Source: Pedobacter sp. PAMC26386 (GTDB lineage Bacteria > Bacteroidota > Bacteroidia > Sphingobacteriales > Sphingobacteriaceae). From it: a stretch of 64,000 bases of DNA. Below, one piece after another: positions 34,370 to 43,748 of the stretch. The notes below the pieces were generated by a model. It did not search any database and was not told the origin of the DNA. It saw nothing but the letters and a program-made list of their open reading frames with translations. Position 1 is the stretch's first letter; the number at the start of each line of letters is the position of its first letter. The position numbers were made by a program, and so were the translations under genes. The stretch lies in contig CP060294.1 in the NCBI GenBank assembly GCA_014302835.1, positions 682,001 through 746,000 of the forward strand, in the 5' to 3' direction.

Positions 34370-36226
34370 TTATCTGTACCCCATAGCCTGAAGATTAAAC
34401 AGTTCTGCATAACGACCGTTTTTATCCAGCAGCTGCTGATGACTTCCTATTTCTACTAGTTCTCCTTTTTCCAACACGAGAATTCTATCAGCCATTCTTA
34501 CTGTAGAAAAACGGTGAGAGATCAGAACTGCTGATTTTCCCTGTGTCAGTTCTGAGAAACGCTGAAAGACCTCATATTCTGCTCTTGCATCCAATGCCGC
34601 AGTAGGTTCATCGAGAATTAGTAATTGTGAATCTTTCATGTATGCTCTGGCTAAAGCAACTTTCTGCCATTCGCCACCTGAAAGTTCTACTCCTTCAGAG
34701 AATCTTTTACCTAACATCTGATTATAATGTCCAGGCAGTTTTTCTGCAAGCTGATCTGCCAGACTTTGATGAGCAGCAGAATGTATCAAAGGGTTATTTT
34801 CTTTCTCTTTGATATTCCCAACCGATATGTTTTGAGAAAAACTCATTTGATAACGGATATAATCCTGAAAGATAATTCCAAGATTCATTCTTAAATCGGC
34901 CAGATCATAATCTTTCAAATCTATCCCATCTAATAAAATACGGCCTTCCGTAGGATCATACAATCTGGCCAGTAATTTAACCAATGTAGTTTTTCCGGCT
35001 CCATTTTCTCCTACCAGTGCTAGTTTTTCACCGGGTAATAGGGTGAAACTTAAATGCCTGTTAGCCCAGCGTTCAGAATTCAGATAACGGAAACCGACAT
35101 CTTCAAAAGTAAAACCGGTTCGAATAGGTCTGGGGAAGGGTATGGGTTTTGCCGAAGTCGTAATCTTTGGATTAATCTCGAAAAATTCAAAGAAATCACG
35201 GAGGTAAATAGCCCCCTGTGAAACTGCAGTAAAACGGGTCAGGATTCCTTCCAGTAATGCTCTTAATTGTCTAAAAGAACCGGCCAAAAATGTCAGTTCA
35301 CCTATGGTCACTTTTCCGGATACAGCGTCCAGAATTATAACTATATAAGCGCCATAATATCCCGCTGTGCCCAATAAAGCGAAAAATGTACCCCAGGCAG
35401 AGCGTTGTATAGCGAGTTTTTTATTTGCATTATAAAAGCGGTCTGATAAAACTGAAAACCGGTCTATGACAAAACCAGAAAGGTTAAATATTTTGATTTC
35501 TTTGGCTGTTTCATCACTTGCCCCTAGAAAACGAAGATAATCGAGTTCTCTTCTTTCAGGCGTCTGTCCTCTGGTTAATGCGTAACTCTGATCATTAAAA
35601 TAAGATTCACCTAAAAAAGAAGGGAGGATAGCGATAAACAAAAGGAGAATAAGCCATGGATTAAAAACAATCAGTCCTGCTGCAAGGAAGCCCATTGTAA
35701 TCAGATCCTGTAGCTGGCTCAATACCTGTGAAAGTAAAATAGTACGGCCTACAGTTTGTTGACGGGCACGTTCCAGTTTATCATAAAAAATTGAATCTTC
35801 GAACTGATCCAGATCTAAGGTAGCTGCATGCGCCATAATCTGGACTGAGGTGTGTTTAGAAAAAAGATCTCCAAGCAAACTGTCTATCAGTGAAATCGCC
35901 CTGCTCAGTAAATCTGATGAAACCGCAAGGGCAAATTCAAGAGTTATCAATTCCCATAGAAGGGTTAAATCATGCTGTTGCGGTGTTTTACTAAACAGGA
36001 TTACCTGGTCAATAATCAGTTTACCGACATATAACATGGCCAGGGGAGTTGCTGAACGTGCTATTCGCAGCAATAAGTTACCTATGGTCATGCGGGGGCT
36101 TGTTTGCCAGACCATTTTAAAGAATGCTGGCAGGTTTCCTAATGCCTGCATTCTTTCTTTTAATGTTAAACTATCTTTTTTAGAATTCTGTAAAGAAGAT
36201 TTATTGAACAACCTGTTTGTCGCCAT
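34370..36226 (-). CDS. ABC exporter, fused permease and ATPase
   Basis: 618 residues from ATG 36226; an upstream in-frame ATG (36265) adds 13 unlikely residues and deepens the overlap. Residues ~30-330 form a six-TM type I exporter domain. The nucleotide-binding domain (~370-618) has Walker A GENGAGKTTLVKLL, Q-loop IIFQDYIRY, signature LSGGEWQKVALARA, Walker B LLILDEPTAALD and the H-loop VLISHRF. It overlaps the metallophosphoesterase gene by 26 nt, so translation is coupled. The substrate is unknown; half-transporters of this type act as homodimers exporting lipids, peptides or drugs. Confidence 0.93.
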   Translation of the reverse strand: MATNRLFNKSSLQNSKKDSLTLKERMQALGNLPAFFKMVWQTSPRMTIGNLLLRIARSATPLAMLYVGKLIIDQVILFSKTPQQHDLTLLWELITLEFALAVSSDLLSRAISLIDSLLGDLFSKHTSVQIMAHAATLDLDQFEDSIFYDKLERARQQTVGRTILLSQVLSQLQDLITMGFLAAGLIVFNPWLILLLFIAILPSFLGESYFNDQSYALTRGQTPERRELDYLRFLGASDETAKEIKIFNLSGFVIDRFSVLSDRFYNANKKLAIQRSAWGTFFALLGTAGYYGAYIVIILDAVSGKVTIGELTFLAGSFRQLRALLEGILTRFTAVSQGAIYLRDFFEFFEINPKITTSAKPIPFPRPIRTGFTFEDVGFRYLNSERWANRHLSFTLLPGEKLALVGENGAGKTTLVKLLARLYDPTEGRILLDGIDLKDYDLADLRMNLGIIFQDYIRYQMSFSQNISVGNIKEKENNPLIHSAAHQSLADQLAEKLPGHYNQMLGKRFSEGVELSGGEWQKVALARAYMKDSQLLILDEPTAALDARAEYEVFQRFSELTQGKSAVLISHRFSTVRMADRILVLEKGELVEIGSHQQLLDKNGRYAELFNLQAMGYR

Positions 36227-37337
36227 GATTACAAAAATACGTAAACTCTTCGAACAGTGTGGCATCTTCTCCCGGCTTCAATCCCTGGTGAGGAATCGAG
36301 TAATATTTACCGCTAATCTGATGTCCTTCTTCTGTCTTCTCAATTTCCAGATTTAAGAATCCATGCTGCATTGTACATGCATTTTCAAGGGTAACTGTAT
36401 CAAAAATCTCACTTTTATTAGTATACAGTATATCGTCACTTTCAGCTAACCAGTGTAATTCATCAAATCCACCTGCTCCGCAAACAATAAAGGGAACTGT
36501 TTTTCCATCTGCATATGTTTTATTAAAGCGCTGATAATTATGGACATGCCCACTTAAGACAAGATCTGGGGTTACCCCGGCTTTTTGAAATGAATCTTCC
36601 ATGAAATTAATCATTGGCAAGCTGGAGCTGTGGTTGAAATCTGCTGAATAGGGTGCATGGTGTACACAAACGATAATTGCTTTGTCCGTGTGCTCAGTTG
36701 CCGCTTGTTTAAGCTCATTAATAAACCATGATTTTTGTTCTTCAGTAATGACTCCAAATTTTGGAACATTACTGTGCAGGCCTATAATATTAGCCAGCGG
36801 AGTTTGCAAAGTCCAGTAGACATGAGGCTGTACTCCGCTCATACGATTTAGTTTTGTGCCAAAAGGGACTGGTCTGGGTGTCTTGCCACAAAACACACTA
36901 GTAAAAGGGAAAAGACTTGAATAAGGGACTTTTGCATTTAGATTGACATCACTGTCATGGTTGCCGGCAATGGCATATATTGGCAGGGGGTAATCCTGGT
37001 AAGGAGTAAAGAACTGGCGCTCATATTGATCAGCTTCCCCGAAATGATAAACGATGTCTCCTACATGATATAAAAAAGAAGGTTGGGCAGCCTTGTTTTT
37101 AGCCTCATCATATTGTTTGCCCATTTCTTCTGCAATTAGCTTTTGAAAAGCCGGAGATTTTATTCCTCCAGTATCCCCAGCGACCTGGAAAACCATTTTA
37201 TGCGGGTCTGGCAAGGATACTTCCGGTTTTAAGCGGTATGGATATTCTCCAAATGGTTCCGGTAGCGGCTGAAATTTATAGGTGTCGTCTGGTTGATTTA
37301 ATTTGAATAAAGGTGTTTTTTTGTTTTCTGATAACAT
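36201..37337 (-). CDS. Calcineurin-like metallophosphoesterase
   Basis: 378 residues with all five metallophosphoesterase blocks: AGDTGG (the first block, usually D-x-H, here with a Thr), HVGDIVYHFGE, IAGNHDSD, IIVCVHHAPY and LSGHVHNYQRF. The N-terminal ~50 residues are polar, without a signal peptide. It resembles purple-acid-phosphatase-like cytoplasmic enzymes. It lies 6 nt downstream of the DUF47 gene and overlaps the ABC exporter gene, forming a three-gene operon. Confidence 0.88.
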   Translation of the reverse strand: MLSENKKTPLFKLNQPDDTYKFQPLPEPFGEYPYRLKPEVSLPDPHKMVFQVAGDTGGIKSPAFQKLIAEEMGKQYDEAKNKAAQPSFLYHVGDIVYHFGEADQYERQFFTPYQDYPLPIYAIAGNHDSDVNLNAKVPYSSLFPFTSVFCGKTPRPVPFGTKLNRMSGVQPHVYWTLQTPLANIIGLHSNVPKFGVITEEQKSWFINELKQAATEHTDKAIIVCVHHAPYSADFNHSSSLPMINFMEDSFQKAGVTPDLVLSGHVHNYQRFNKTYADGKTVPFIVCGAGGFDELHWLAESDDILYTNKSEIFDTVTLENACTMQHGFLNLEIEKTEEGHQISGKYYSIPHQGLKPGEDATLFEEFTYFCNHGDKQVVQ

Positions 37338-37343
37338 GCTTAT

Positions 37344-37985
37344 TTATGCGTTTTTAATCAGGATAGCTTCGAGCACATTCGCTGCATCATCACATTTATC
37401 GGTGGCCATCTCCAGGGTCTGGAGAATCTCTTTTTGCTTGATGAGCTCGATCGCATCTGTTTCTGATATAAACAAACGGGCAATGGCAGTGTTGCAAAGA
37501 AAATCTGCCTGGCTCTCTCCTTTGTTAATTCTTAAACAAACATCAGCAATAATTTTGGTATTCTTAAAATTACGAAGCTCCATTATCGCTAATTCAAGAT
37601 CTTTGGACATTTCTGTGATTAACTTAGCAAGATGTACAATTTCCTGACTGAAAACTTCGATTTTATACAATTCTATATTCAGGGAAGTAGCATAGACATA
37701 ATCCGCTATATCATCTATTGCACTCACTAAAGCGTGGATATCCTCCCGATCAAAAGGAGTGATGAAATTCTTGCTCAGTTCCAGAAATATAGAGTGCGTA
37801 ATATCATCGCCGGCCTGTTCTAGTCTTTCTGTTTCCCTGAAAAGAGCAATGCGTTTTTCATGATCTTCAGTGGTTACTATATGCAGCAGACTTTCAGATA
37901 TTTTAACCAGGTTTTTGACATCCTGTTCAAAGAGTGGCTGGAATTTTTTATCTTTAGGGCTGAAGAAATTGAATACAGAGTTCAT
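37344..37985 (-). CDS. DUF47-family (PhoU-like) protein
   Basis: 213 residues, all-helical PhoU-like fold. Typical segments: the start FNFFSPKDKKFQPLFEQDVK, ERLEQAGDDITHSIFLELSK, FITPFDREDIHALVSAIDDI (the most conserved DUF47 block) and a C-terminal EILQTLEMATDKCDDAANVL. DUF47 proteins usually pair with Pit-type phosphate transporters as regulators; no pit gene is adjacent here. First gene of the operon with the phosphoesterase and ABC exporter. Confidence 0.93.
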   Translation of the reverse strand: MNSVFNFFSPKDKKFQPLFEQDVKNLVKISESLLHIVTTEDHEKRIALFRETERLEQAGDDITHSIFLELSKNFITPFDREDIHALVSAIDDIADYVYATSLNIELYKIEVFSQEIVHLAKLITEMSKDLELAIMELRNFKNTKIIADVCLRINKGESQADFLCNTAIARLFISETDAIELIKQKEILQTLEMATDKCDDAANVLEAILIKNA

Positions 37986-38090
37986 CGTAAGCTGGGGTTT
38001 CTGTAAAAATAACCAGCTAATGTTAAGCCTTCATCAAATCTGTATGAGATTAGCAATTTGATAGCATTGGCTATTTATAGGCAGCTATTT

Positions 38091-38306
38091 TCAGGCAATC
38101 AGTTGCTGAAGATCTGTTTCAGGAATCAACGTCGGATCTTTAAATTGTTTATTTAAAATTGCCCTGCGGATTCTGACAGTTCGGGTGGTGGTGATAATTA
38201 CGGCCCCGGTTTTAGTATAGTTATGAGAGACATAAGAACCAACAGTAGGGTCAAATTGATAAATTCTGATCAATAATTCGTGGAAAATGAAAATAGGTAA
38301 TGGCAC
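38091..38306 (-). CDS. Small hypothetical protein
   Basis: 71 residues, basic (VRIRRAILNKQFKDP), no TM helix. The frame is clean between the DUF47 and kup genes, and the C-terminal sequence TLIPETDLQQLIA looks natural, but I do not recognise it. The start is uncertain. Confidence 0.45.
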   Translation of the reverse strand: MPLPIFIFHELLIRIYQFDPTVGSYVSHNYTKTGAVIITTTRTVRIRRAILNKQFKDPTLIPETDLQQLIA

Positions 38307-38524
38307 GTTGTAAAGGTAAATTAACCTTTTGGTAATATGTAATTATCATTTTGTTAATACTGTTTATGATTTAACATTAATTTAATATTGGAAGAGTGAA
38401 TTAATTACGGTTTTTAGTCGTGGGGGTATCGTTTTTGTTTGAAGAAAATTGTAAGATGTTTAAACAGATTGGATTAAATATGATTTTTTTGGCATTTTAG
38501 TGCCCTTCAATGTAGAACAATCCC

Positions 38525-38532
38525 TACATTTG
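38525..38532 (+). promoter_or_regulatory. TACATTTG, -7 promoter element of kup
   Basis: Exact TANNTTTG match ending 19 nt before the kup start codon, predicting a leader of roughly 15 nt. The -33 element is not obvious. Confidence 0.45.
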
Positions 38533-38551
38533 CGCCACTCAAATAAAAAAA

Positions 38552-40489
38552 ATGGCAAATCATAAAGACGTCAATAAGCTAACCGCGGCAGGTTTACTCA
38601 TTAGCTTAGGGATTATTTACGGAGATATCGGTACTTCACCACTCTATGTTTTTAAAGCAATTATTGGCGATAGGTTAATTACTGCTGATCTGATACTAGG
38701 AGGTTTATCTTGTATCTTCTGGACATTAACACTTCAAACTACTATAAAATACGTAATCATAACACTTCAAGCAGATAATAAAGGTGAAGGTGGTATCTTC
38801 TCTTTATATTCTTTGGTTAAACGTAAAGCAAAATGGCTTATTATTCCTGCAATGATCGGTGGCGCTGCGCTGCTGGCTGATGGAATTATGACTCCTGCAG
38901 TAACGGTCTCTTCTGCAATTGAAGGACTAGGGATTATTTATCAGGATCTGCCAACTGTGCCGATTGTTATTCTGATTATCACTTTTCTTTTTGGGATTCA
39001 ACAATTTGGAACTTCATTTATTGGTAAAGCTTTCGGACCGATTATGTGGATCTGGTTTACCATGATAGCAGTTTTAGGGGCTGTTTATGTAATGCAGTTT
39101 CCAGAAATTCTTAAAGCGATTAATCCTTATTATGCTTACCATATCCTGACTACCAACCCAGAAGCATTCTTGATTATTGGTGCTGTATTTTTATGTACAA
39201 CTGGAGCAGAGGCATTATATTCTGATTTGGGTCACTGTGGACGTTCAAATATCCGGGTGAGCTGGGTATATGTTAAAATCTGTTTGATTTTAAGCTATAT
39301 GGGACAAGGTGTATGGTTATGGCAGTTACAAGGCAAACATTTAGGAGAAATTAATCCTTTCTTTCATATTATGCCAGACTGGTTTTTGATCTACGGTATT
39401 CTGATTGCAACTGTTGCGGCTGCTGTAGCCAGCCAGGCATTGATTTCAGGTTCATTTACCTTGATTTCAGAAGCAGTAAGATTAAATCTTTGGCCTAAGG
39501 TTAAAATCAATTATCCAAGTAATTCAAAAGGACAATTATATGTGCCTTCGATGAACTGGGTCTTATTTATCGGTTGTATCCTGGTTGTTTTGATTTTCCA
39601 AAAATCGGAACATATGGAAGCCGCTTACGGTTTGTCTATTACTGTAGCGATGCTGATGACCACGATTTTAGTGTCAATCTTCTTAATGCGTAAAAAAATT
39701 CCGATGTATCTGATCGTGATTTTCTTAACTATTTACGGTGTAATTGAATTGACTTTCCTTGCAGGTAACGCGGTGAAAATACTTCATGGAGGATGGTTTA
39801 CACTAATCCTGGGTATGTCGCTCTTCTCCATTATGTGGGCGTGGTCTAATGGCCGTAGAATCAGAAACCGTTATATGCGTTTTGTAGATATAGAGAAATA
39901 TTTTCCTATTATCAGTAAGATTAGTGAAGATGAAACGATCTCCAAATATGCTTCGCAATTAGTTTACTTGACGAGTGCCAATTTCAATTTTGAAATTGAA
40001 TCTTCTATCATGTATTCTATCATTCAAAAACATCCAAAAAGGGCAGATGTATATTGGTTGCTTCACGTTGATGTAACAGATGAGCCTTTTACAATGGAAT
40101 ATAAAGTTGAGCAGTTAGTTGATAAAAAACTGATCAGAGTTGATTTCCGTCTTGGATTCCGCGTAGAACAACGTGTGAATGTATTGTTCAGAAAGGTAGT
40201 GGAAGAGATGGTGAAAAATGGAGAAATTGATATCACTAGTAAATATGCTTCCTTAAAAGAGCATAATATTGCAGGAGATTTCAGATTTGTTGTGATTGAA
40301 AAAGTACTTTCAAACGCTAACAGTCTGCGCTTTATTGAACGTTTCACCATGGCTTATTATTCGATCCTTAAAACGTTTTCTGTACCGGAAGAAAGAGGCT
40401 TTGGTCTTGACCTGAGCTTTGTTGCGGTAGAAAAGGTTCCTTTGATTGTTGATATTCCTACCGATTTCTATTTAAAAAGGCTGGATTAA
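38552..40489 (+). CDS. kup: Kup-type potassium uptake transporter
   Basis: 645 residues: ~12 TM helices (to about residue 440) and a ~200-residue cytoplasmic tail. Family motifs include the start LISLGIIYGDIGTSPLYVFK, ADNKGEGGIFSLYSL (TM2 loop), GAALLADGIMTPAVTVSSAI and EALYSDLGHCGR with the conserved acidic site. Kup takes up K+ with H+, mainly at low pH or osmotic stress. Kup proteins can be c-di-AMP targets in other phyla, and a PgpH gene lies 13 kb away. Monocistronic. Confidence 0.96.
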   Translation: MANHKDVNKLTAAGLLISLGIIYGDIGTSPLYVFKAIIGDRLITADLILGGLSCIFWTLTLQTTIKYVIITLQADNKGEGGIFSLYSLVKRKAKWLIIPAMIGGAALLADGIMTPAVTVSSAIEGLGIIYQDLPTVPIVILIITFLFGIQQFGTSFIGKAFGPIMWIWFTMIAVLGAVYVMQFPEILKAINPYYAYHILTTNPEAFLIIGAVFLCTTGAEALYSDLGHCGRSNIRVSWVYVKICLILSYMGQGVWLWQLQGKHLGEINPFFHIMPDWFLIYGILIATVAAAVASQALISGSFTLISEAVRLNLWPKVKINYPSNSKGQLYVPSMNWVLFIGCILVVLIFQKSEHMEAAYGLSITVAMLMTTILVSIFLMRKKIPMYLIVIFLTIYGVIELTFLAGNAVKILHGGWFTLILGMSLFSIMWAWSNGRRIRNRYMRFVDIEKYFPIISKISEDETISKYASQLVYLTSANFNFEIESSIMYSIIQKHPKRADVYWLLHVDVTDEPFTMEYKVEQLVDKKLIRVDFRLGFRVEQRVNVLFRKVVEEMVKNGEIDITSKYASLKEHNIAGDFRFVVIEKVLSNANSLRFIERFTMAYYSILKTFSVPEERGFGLDLSFVAVEKVPLIVDIPTDFYLKRLD

Positions 40490-41280
40490 TCCTTCTTGCC
40501 AAAATCTGACGGCCTGATATTAGTAAGCTGAAAAAATGCTTTGCTGAAGGCCGCCAGACTATTATACCCTGTTAGATATGCTATTTCTGTCGTAGTTTTA
40601 TCGCCCAGCATAATTAATTCTATAGCCTTTACCGTCCTTAATAACTTAAGATACTGCAAAAAAGAGATACTCATTGTGGATTGGAATAAGCGGGAGAGCG
40701 TACGTTCACCCATTCCGAAACGGCTGGCCAGATTTTCTAAAGTCAGTGGCTGTGAGAAATTTTGAGAGAGATACAAAACAATCGGCCTTAATCGTGTATT
40801 AGAAGTGGTTGGTAAGGCAATCGGAAAGGATTTTGTACTCAGCTTTGGTAAGATATCTTTGATCGCCGCTAGGAAATGATAACCCGAGTCTTTTTTTTCT
40901 ACTGTACCCGTCCAGTTTTCTGCAAAAACCAGCATTTCAAATAATAAGCTGTTGACCGGATAAATCCCTAGCTTTTGATAAAAAGGATTCAAATGATCAT
41001 CATCAGTATAAAAGTATAAGTTATGGGTAAGCGTAGCTGCGTTCCTGACATTCAGGAAATGTTCCAGGCCTGCTGGTATCCATACATAGTGCCTTGCTGG
41101 TATGATATAGGTCTTATTTTCGATATAAATATAAGCAATACCACCCTCTACATAAGTTAACTGGCTTTTTGTATGGGAGTGTTTAGGGAGGCTGCGCTCT
41201 AGTTTTTGATGTACAATAAATATACTTTTTGACTTAAAATCAATACTTTTTAGGTAGGTGGCAGTGTCTAAGAGTTGCAT
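40486..41280 (-). CDS. AraC-family transcriptional regulator
   Basis: 264 residues from ATG 41280; the longer frame from 41364 would overlap the divergent tolC-like gene and adds non-AraC sequence. The N-terminal cupin has HSHTKSQLTYVEGGIAYIYI and IIPARHYVWIPAGLEHFLNV. The C-terminal double helix-turn-helix has LENLASRFGMGERTLSRLFQ and TTEIAYLTGYNSLAAFSKAF, then TNIRPSDFGK. It is divergent from a tripartite efflux operon and is probably its regulator. Confidence 0.92.
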   Translation of the reverse strand: MQLLDTATYLKSIDFKSKSIFIVHQKLERSLPKHSHTKSQLTYVEGGIAYIYIENKTYIIPARHYVWIPAGLEHFLNVRNAATLTHNLYFYTDDDHLNPFYQKLGIYPVNSLLFEMLVFAENWTGTVEKKDSGYHFLAAIKDILPKLSTKSFPIALPTTSNTRLRPIVLYLSQNFSQPLTLENLASRFGMGERTLSRLFQSTMSISFLQYLKLLRTVKAIELIMLGDKTTTEIAYLTGYNSLAAFSKAFFQLTNIRPSDFGKKD

Positions 41281-41362
41281 TGGCTGGAATGGACAAATAT
41301 TTGGTAATATAGATAAAATTACATGTATATCATAGGTGTAATTTTGTATCATTCTTAAAGAC

Positions 41363-42688
41363 ATGTACTACAATAATAAAAAACTCGTTCTGCTGTTCTT
41401 CGCTATTTTCCTGTTTAACACGGTTAACGCGCAACAGACCAGCCAGATTCCAATGTCCCTTACTCAGATCTGGGAAAAAGTAACCGCAAATAATAGGACT
41501 ATACAAATGCAGGACCTGAAAGTAAAAGGAACTGTTGAAGGTATTAAAGATGCTAAAGCAGAGCGGCTTCCTGATATTTCAGCCGAAGGCGAATACGCAA
41601 GGGTTAGTAATCTTCCAATCTATGAAAATGGATTGTTTCATACGCCAACTCAGTTTGAAGTTGTGCATACCTCTTATAGATTTGGTGGCGATGCCTATTT
41701 TAATCTATATAGTGGAGGGAAGACTAATATTAAAATTGCGGAAGAAAAAAAAGAAAATGAGATTGCTATTGAACAGCGAAACCTCACTACTTCAGAAATG
41801 AAATTAAGAGCTACCGCTTATTTTCTGGATCTTCAGAGAAGTAATATCTTCAAAACATTGTTATTAAAAGATATTAGTGATCAGGAGAAACAATTAGAAG
41901 AAATCAAACAGCTGCTTAAAAATGGAGTAGTTTTAAAGAGCGATGTACTGAGGGTAACACTAAAATTGTCCAGACAAAAAATGGCACTTGTTCAGTTGAA
42001 TAATGATTTGGCGATTGCCAATCAGAAGCTGGATATTCTTACCGGATTGCCAGATGAAACAGTTATTCAACCTATTGATAATACAAAAGCTGACTTACCG
42101 GTATTAAAACCTTATACTACTTATTTGTCTGATGCGATGGCTCATTCCTTTGCTTATAAAATCTCAGAAAAGGAAACTGAACTGCGTAAATTGGAAGTGA
42201 AAAATGTAAAAGCAAATGTCTCTTTTAAGCTAGACTTGTTTGCGAATTATGCTTATTCTTATCCGCAGATTTTGATTTATCCCTATTCAATTGCAATGTA
42301 TGGTTTGGGAATGGCAGGTGTGAAAGCAAGTTTTCCAATTTCTGCCTTTTATCACAATACACATAAAGCAAGAGCGGCAGAATTAAAATATCAGCAACAG
42401 GAAGTAGAACATTCAGCTACAGAAGATAAAATCAGGCAGGAAGTGAATGAAGCTTATCTGAGATATCAGGAATCGCTGACACGAATTGACGTGGCTAAAG
42501 AAAATATTAACCAGGCTACAGAGAACTTAAGGATTGTAAATAACACTTATTTCAACCAGCTTGCTTTGGTGACAGATTTGCTGGATGCTGATACTCAGTT
42601 GCTTCAAACTCGTTTCGACTATGCAGCGGCTAGAATCGCAGCACAATTACAATTTTATCAATTACAAAAGGCAATAGGTAACCTCTAA
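41363..42688 (+). CDS. TolC-family outer-membrane efflux protein
   Basis: 441 residues with a signal peptide (LLFFAIFLFNTVNAQ). Two repeats of long coiled-coil helices flank short strands, the outer-membrane channel plan: the first half has QMQDLKVKGTVEGIKDAKAE, the second KIRQEVNEAYLRYQESLTRI and NQATENLRIVNNTYFNQLAL. It forms the channel for the HlyD/MFS pump encoded 1 and 1,059 nt downstream. First gene of the operon. Confidence 0.92.
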   Translation: MYYNNKKLVLLFFAIFLFNTVNAQQTSQIPMSLTQIWEKVTANNRTIQMQDLKVKGTVEGIKDAKAERLPDISAEGEYARVSNLPIYENGLFHTPTQFEVVHTSYRFGGDAYFNLYSGGKTNIKIAEEKKENEIAIEQRNLTTSEMKLRATAYFLDLQRSNIFKTLLLKDISDQEKQLEEIKQLLKNGVVLKSDVLRVTLKLSRQKMALVQLNNDLAIANQKLDILTGLPDETVIQPIDNTKADLPVLKPYTTYLSDAMAHSFAYKISEKETELRKLEVKNVKANVSFKLDLFANYAYSYPQILIYPYSIAMYGLGMAGVKASFPISAFYHNTHKARAAELKYQQQEVEHSATEDKIRQEVNEAYLRYQESLTRIDVAKENINQATENLRIVNNTYFNQLALVTDLLDADTQLLQTRFDYAAARIAAQLQFYQLQKAIGNL

Positions 42689-42689
42689 A

Positions 42690-43748
42690 ATGAAAACAAA
42701 GAATAATTATACAAACACAGATCAGTTAATTACTAAAATAACGGCGTGGATAGCTGGAATCATTGCTGTGGGCCTTGCCATCTGGGGAGTTGTATCCCTA
42801 GTTCAGCTTTACCGTTATGAAGATACGAACGATGCGCAGATAGAAGAATATATCAACCCGATCACTTCACGCGTAGGTGGTTTTATCAGGGAGATTAGGT
42901 ACGAAGAGAACCAGGACGTAAAAAAAGGAGATACGCTGTTAATTATTGATAACAGTGAATATCAATTACAGCAAGAAGAAGCTGAGGCTGCACTTTCAAA
43001 TGCACAAGCGCAGATTAATGTGTTAGAAAGCAATGTGACGACTACTTCTAAAGTTTCTCAGGCCAGTCAGTCTCAAATTGCTTCTGCAAAAGCAAAATTG
43101 GTGAAACAACAGCAAGATTATGATAGGTATTCAAAACTGTATAAAGTGGAATCTGCTACACAGCAGCAATTAGAAAATAGTAAGGCAGCTTTAGATGTGG
43201 CTACTTCGGAATATCGTTCTGCTGAAGAAAACTATCAGGCTTCTTTATCAAAAGTAAACGATATCAGATCGCAAAAAGGAGTTTATGAAGCAGAAATTAA
43301 ACGCCGTAAGGCATTGCTGAGCAGAGGTAAACTGGATGTGAGTTATACAATTATACGTGCACCATATAATGGGAAAATGGGCAGAAGAACAATCCAGGAG
43401 GGACAGCAAATCCAAACAGGGCAGACACTGGCTTACATTGTGGATCAGGATGCTGGTAAGTGGGTGATTGCTAATTTCAAGGAAACACAGATTGCAAAAA
43501 TGAAAATCAATGGTGAAGCAGAAATTACTGCTGATGCATTTCCTGGTAAAATATTTAAAGGAAGAATCGTATCGCTATCTCCTGCTACAGGGGCAAGGTT
43601 TTCACTACTTCCTCCAGATAACTCTACTGGTAATTTTGTGAAAATTGTTCAGCGTATCCCCGTTAAAATTAAACTTACTGAAAGCAGAGCAGTTGTAGAT
43701 CAGCTGCGTGCTGGTATGAATGCTAATGTGAAAATAAGAAAAGACTAA
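42690..43748 (+). CDS. HlyD/EmrA-type membrane fusion protein
   Basis: 352 residues. One N-terminal TM (~18-38), a lipoyl half-motif (SRVGGFIREIRYEENQDVKK), a long coiled-coil hairpin (~85-195), the second lipoyl half (YTIIRAPYNGKMGRRTIQEG) and beta-barrel domains (WVIANFKETQIAKMKINGEA). It links the inner-membrane MFS pump to the TolC channel. Starts 1 nt after the TolC stop and overlaps the MFS start by 1 nt. Confidence 0.94.
   Translation: MKTKNNYTNTDQLITKITAWIAGIIAVGLAIWGVVSLVQLYRYEDTNDAQIEEYINPITSRVGGFIREIRYEENQDVKKGDTLLIIDNSEYQLQQEEAEAALSNAQAQINVLESNVTTTSKVSQASQSQIASAKAKLVKQQQDYDRYSKLYKVESATQQQLENSKAALDVATSEYRSAEENYQASLSKVNDIRSQKGVYEAEIKRRKALLSRGKLDVSYTIIRAPYNGKMGRRTIQEGQQIQTGQTLAYIVDQDAGKWVIANFKETQIAKMKINGEAEITADAFPGKIFKGRIVSLSPATGARFSLLPPDNSTGNFVKIVQRIPVKIKLTESRAVVDQLRAGMNANVKIRKD

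Noticed and set aside
34627..34812. Plus-strand frames inside the ABC exporter, antiporter, kinase and receptor genes
   Set aside because: They lie wholly within strong genes on the other strand and show no independent coding signal.
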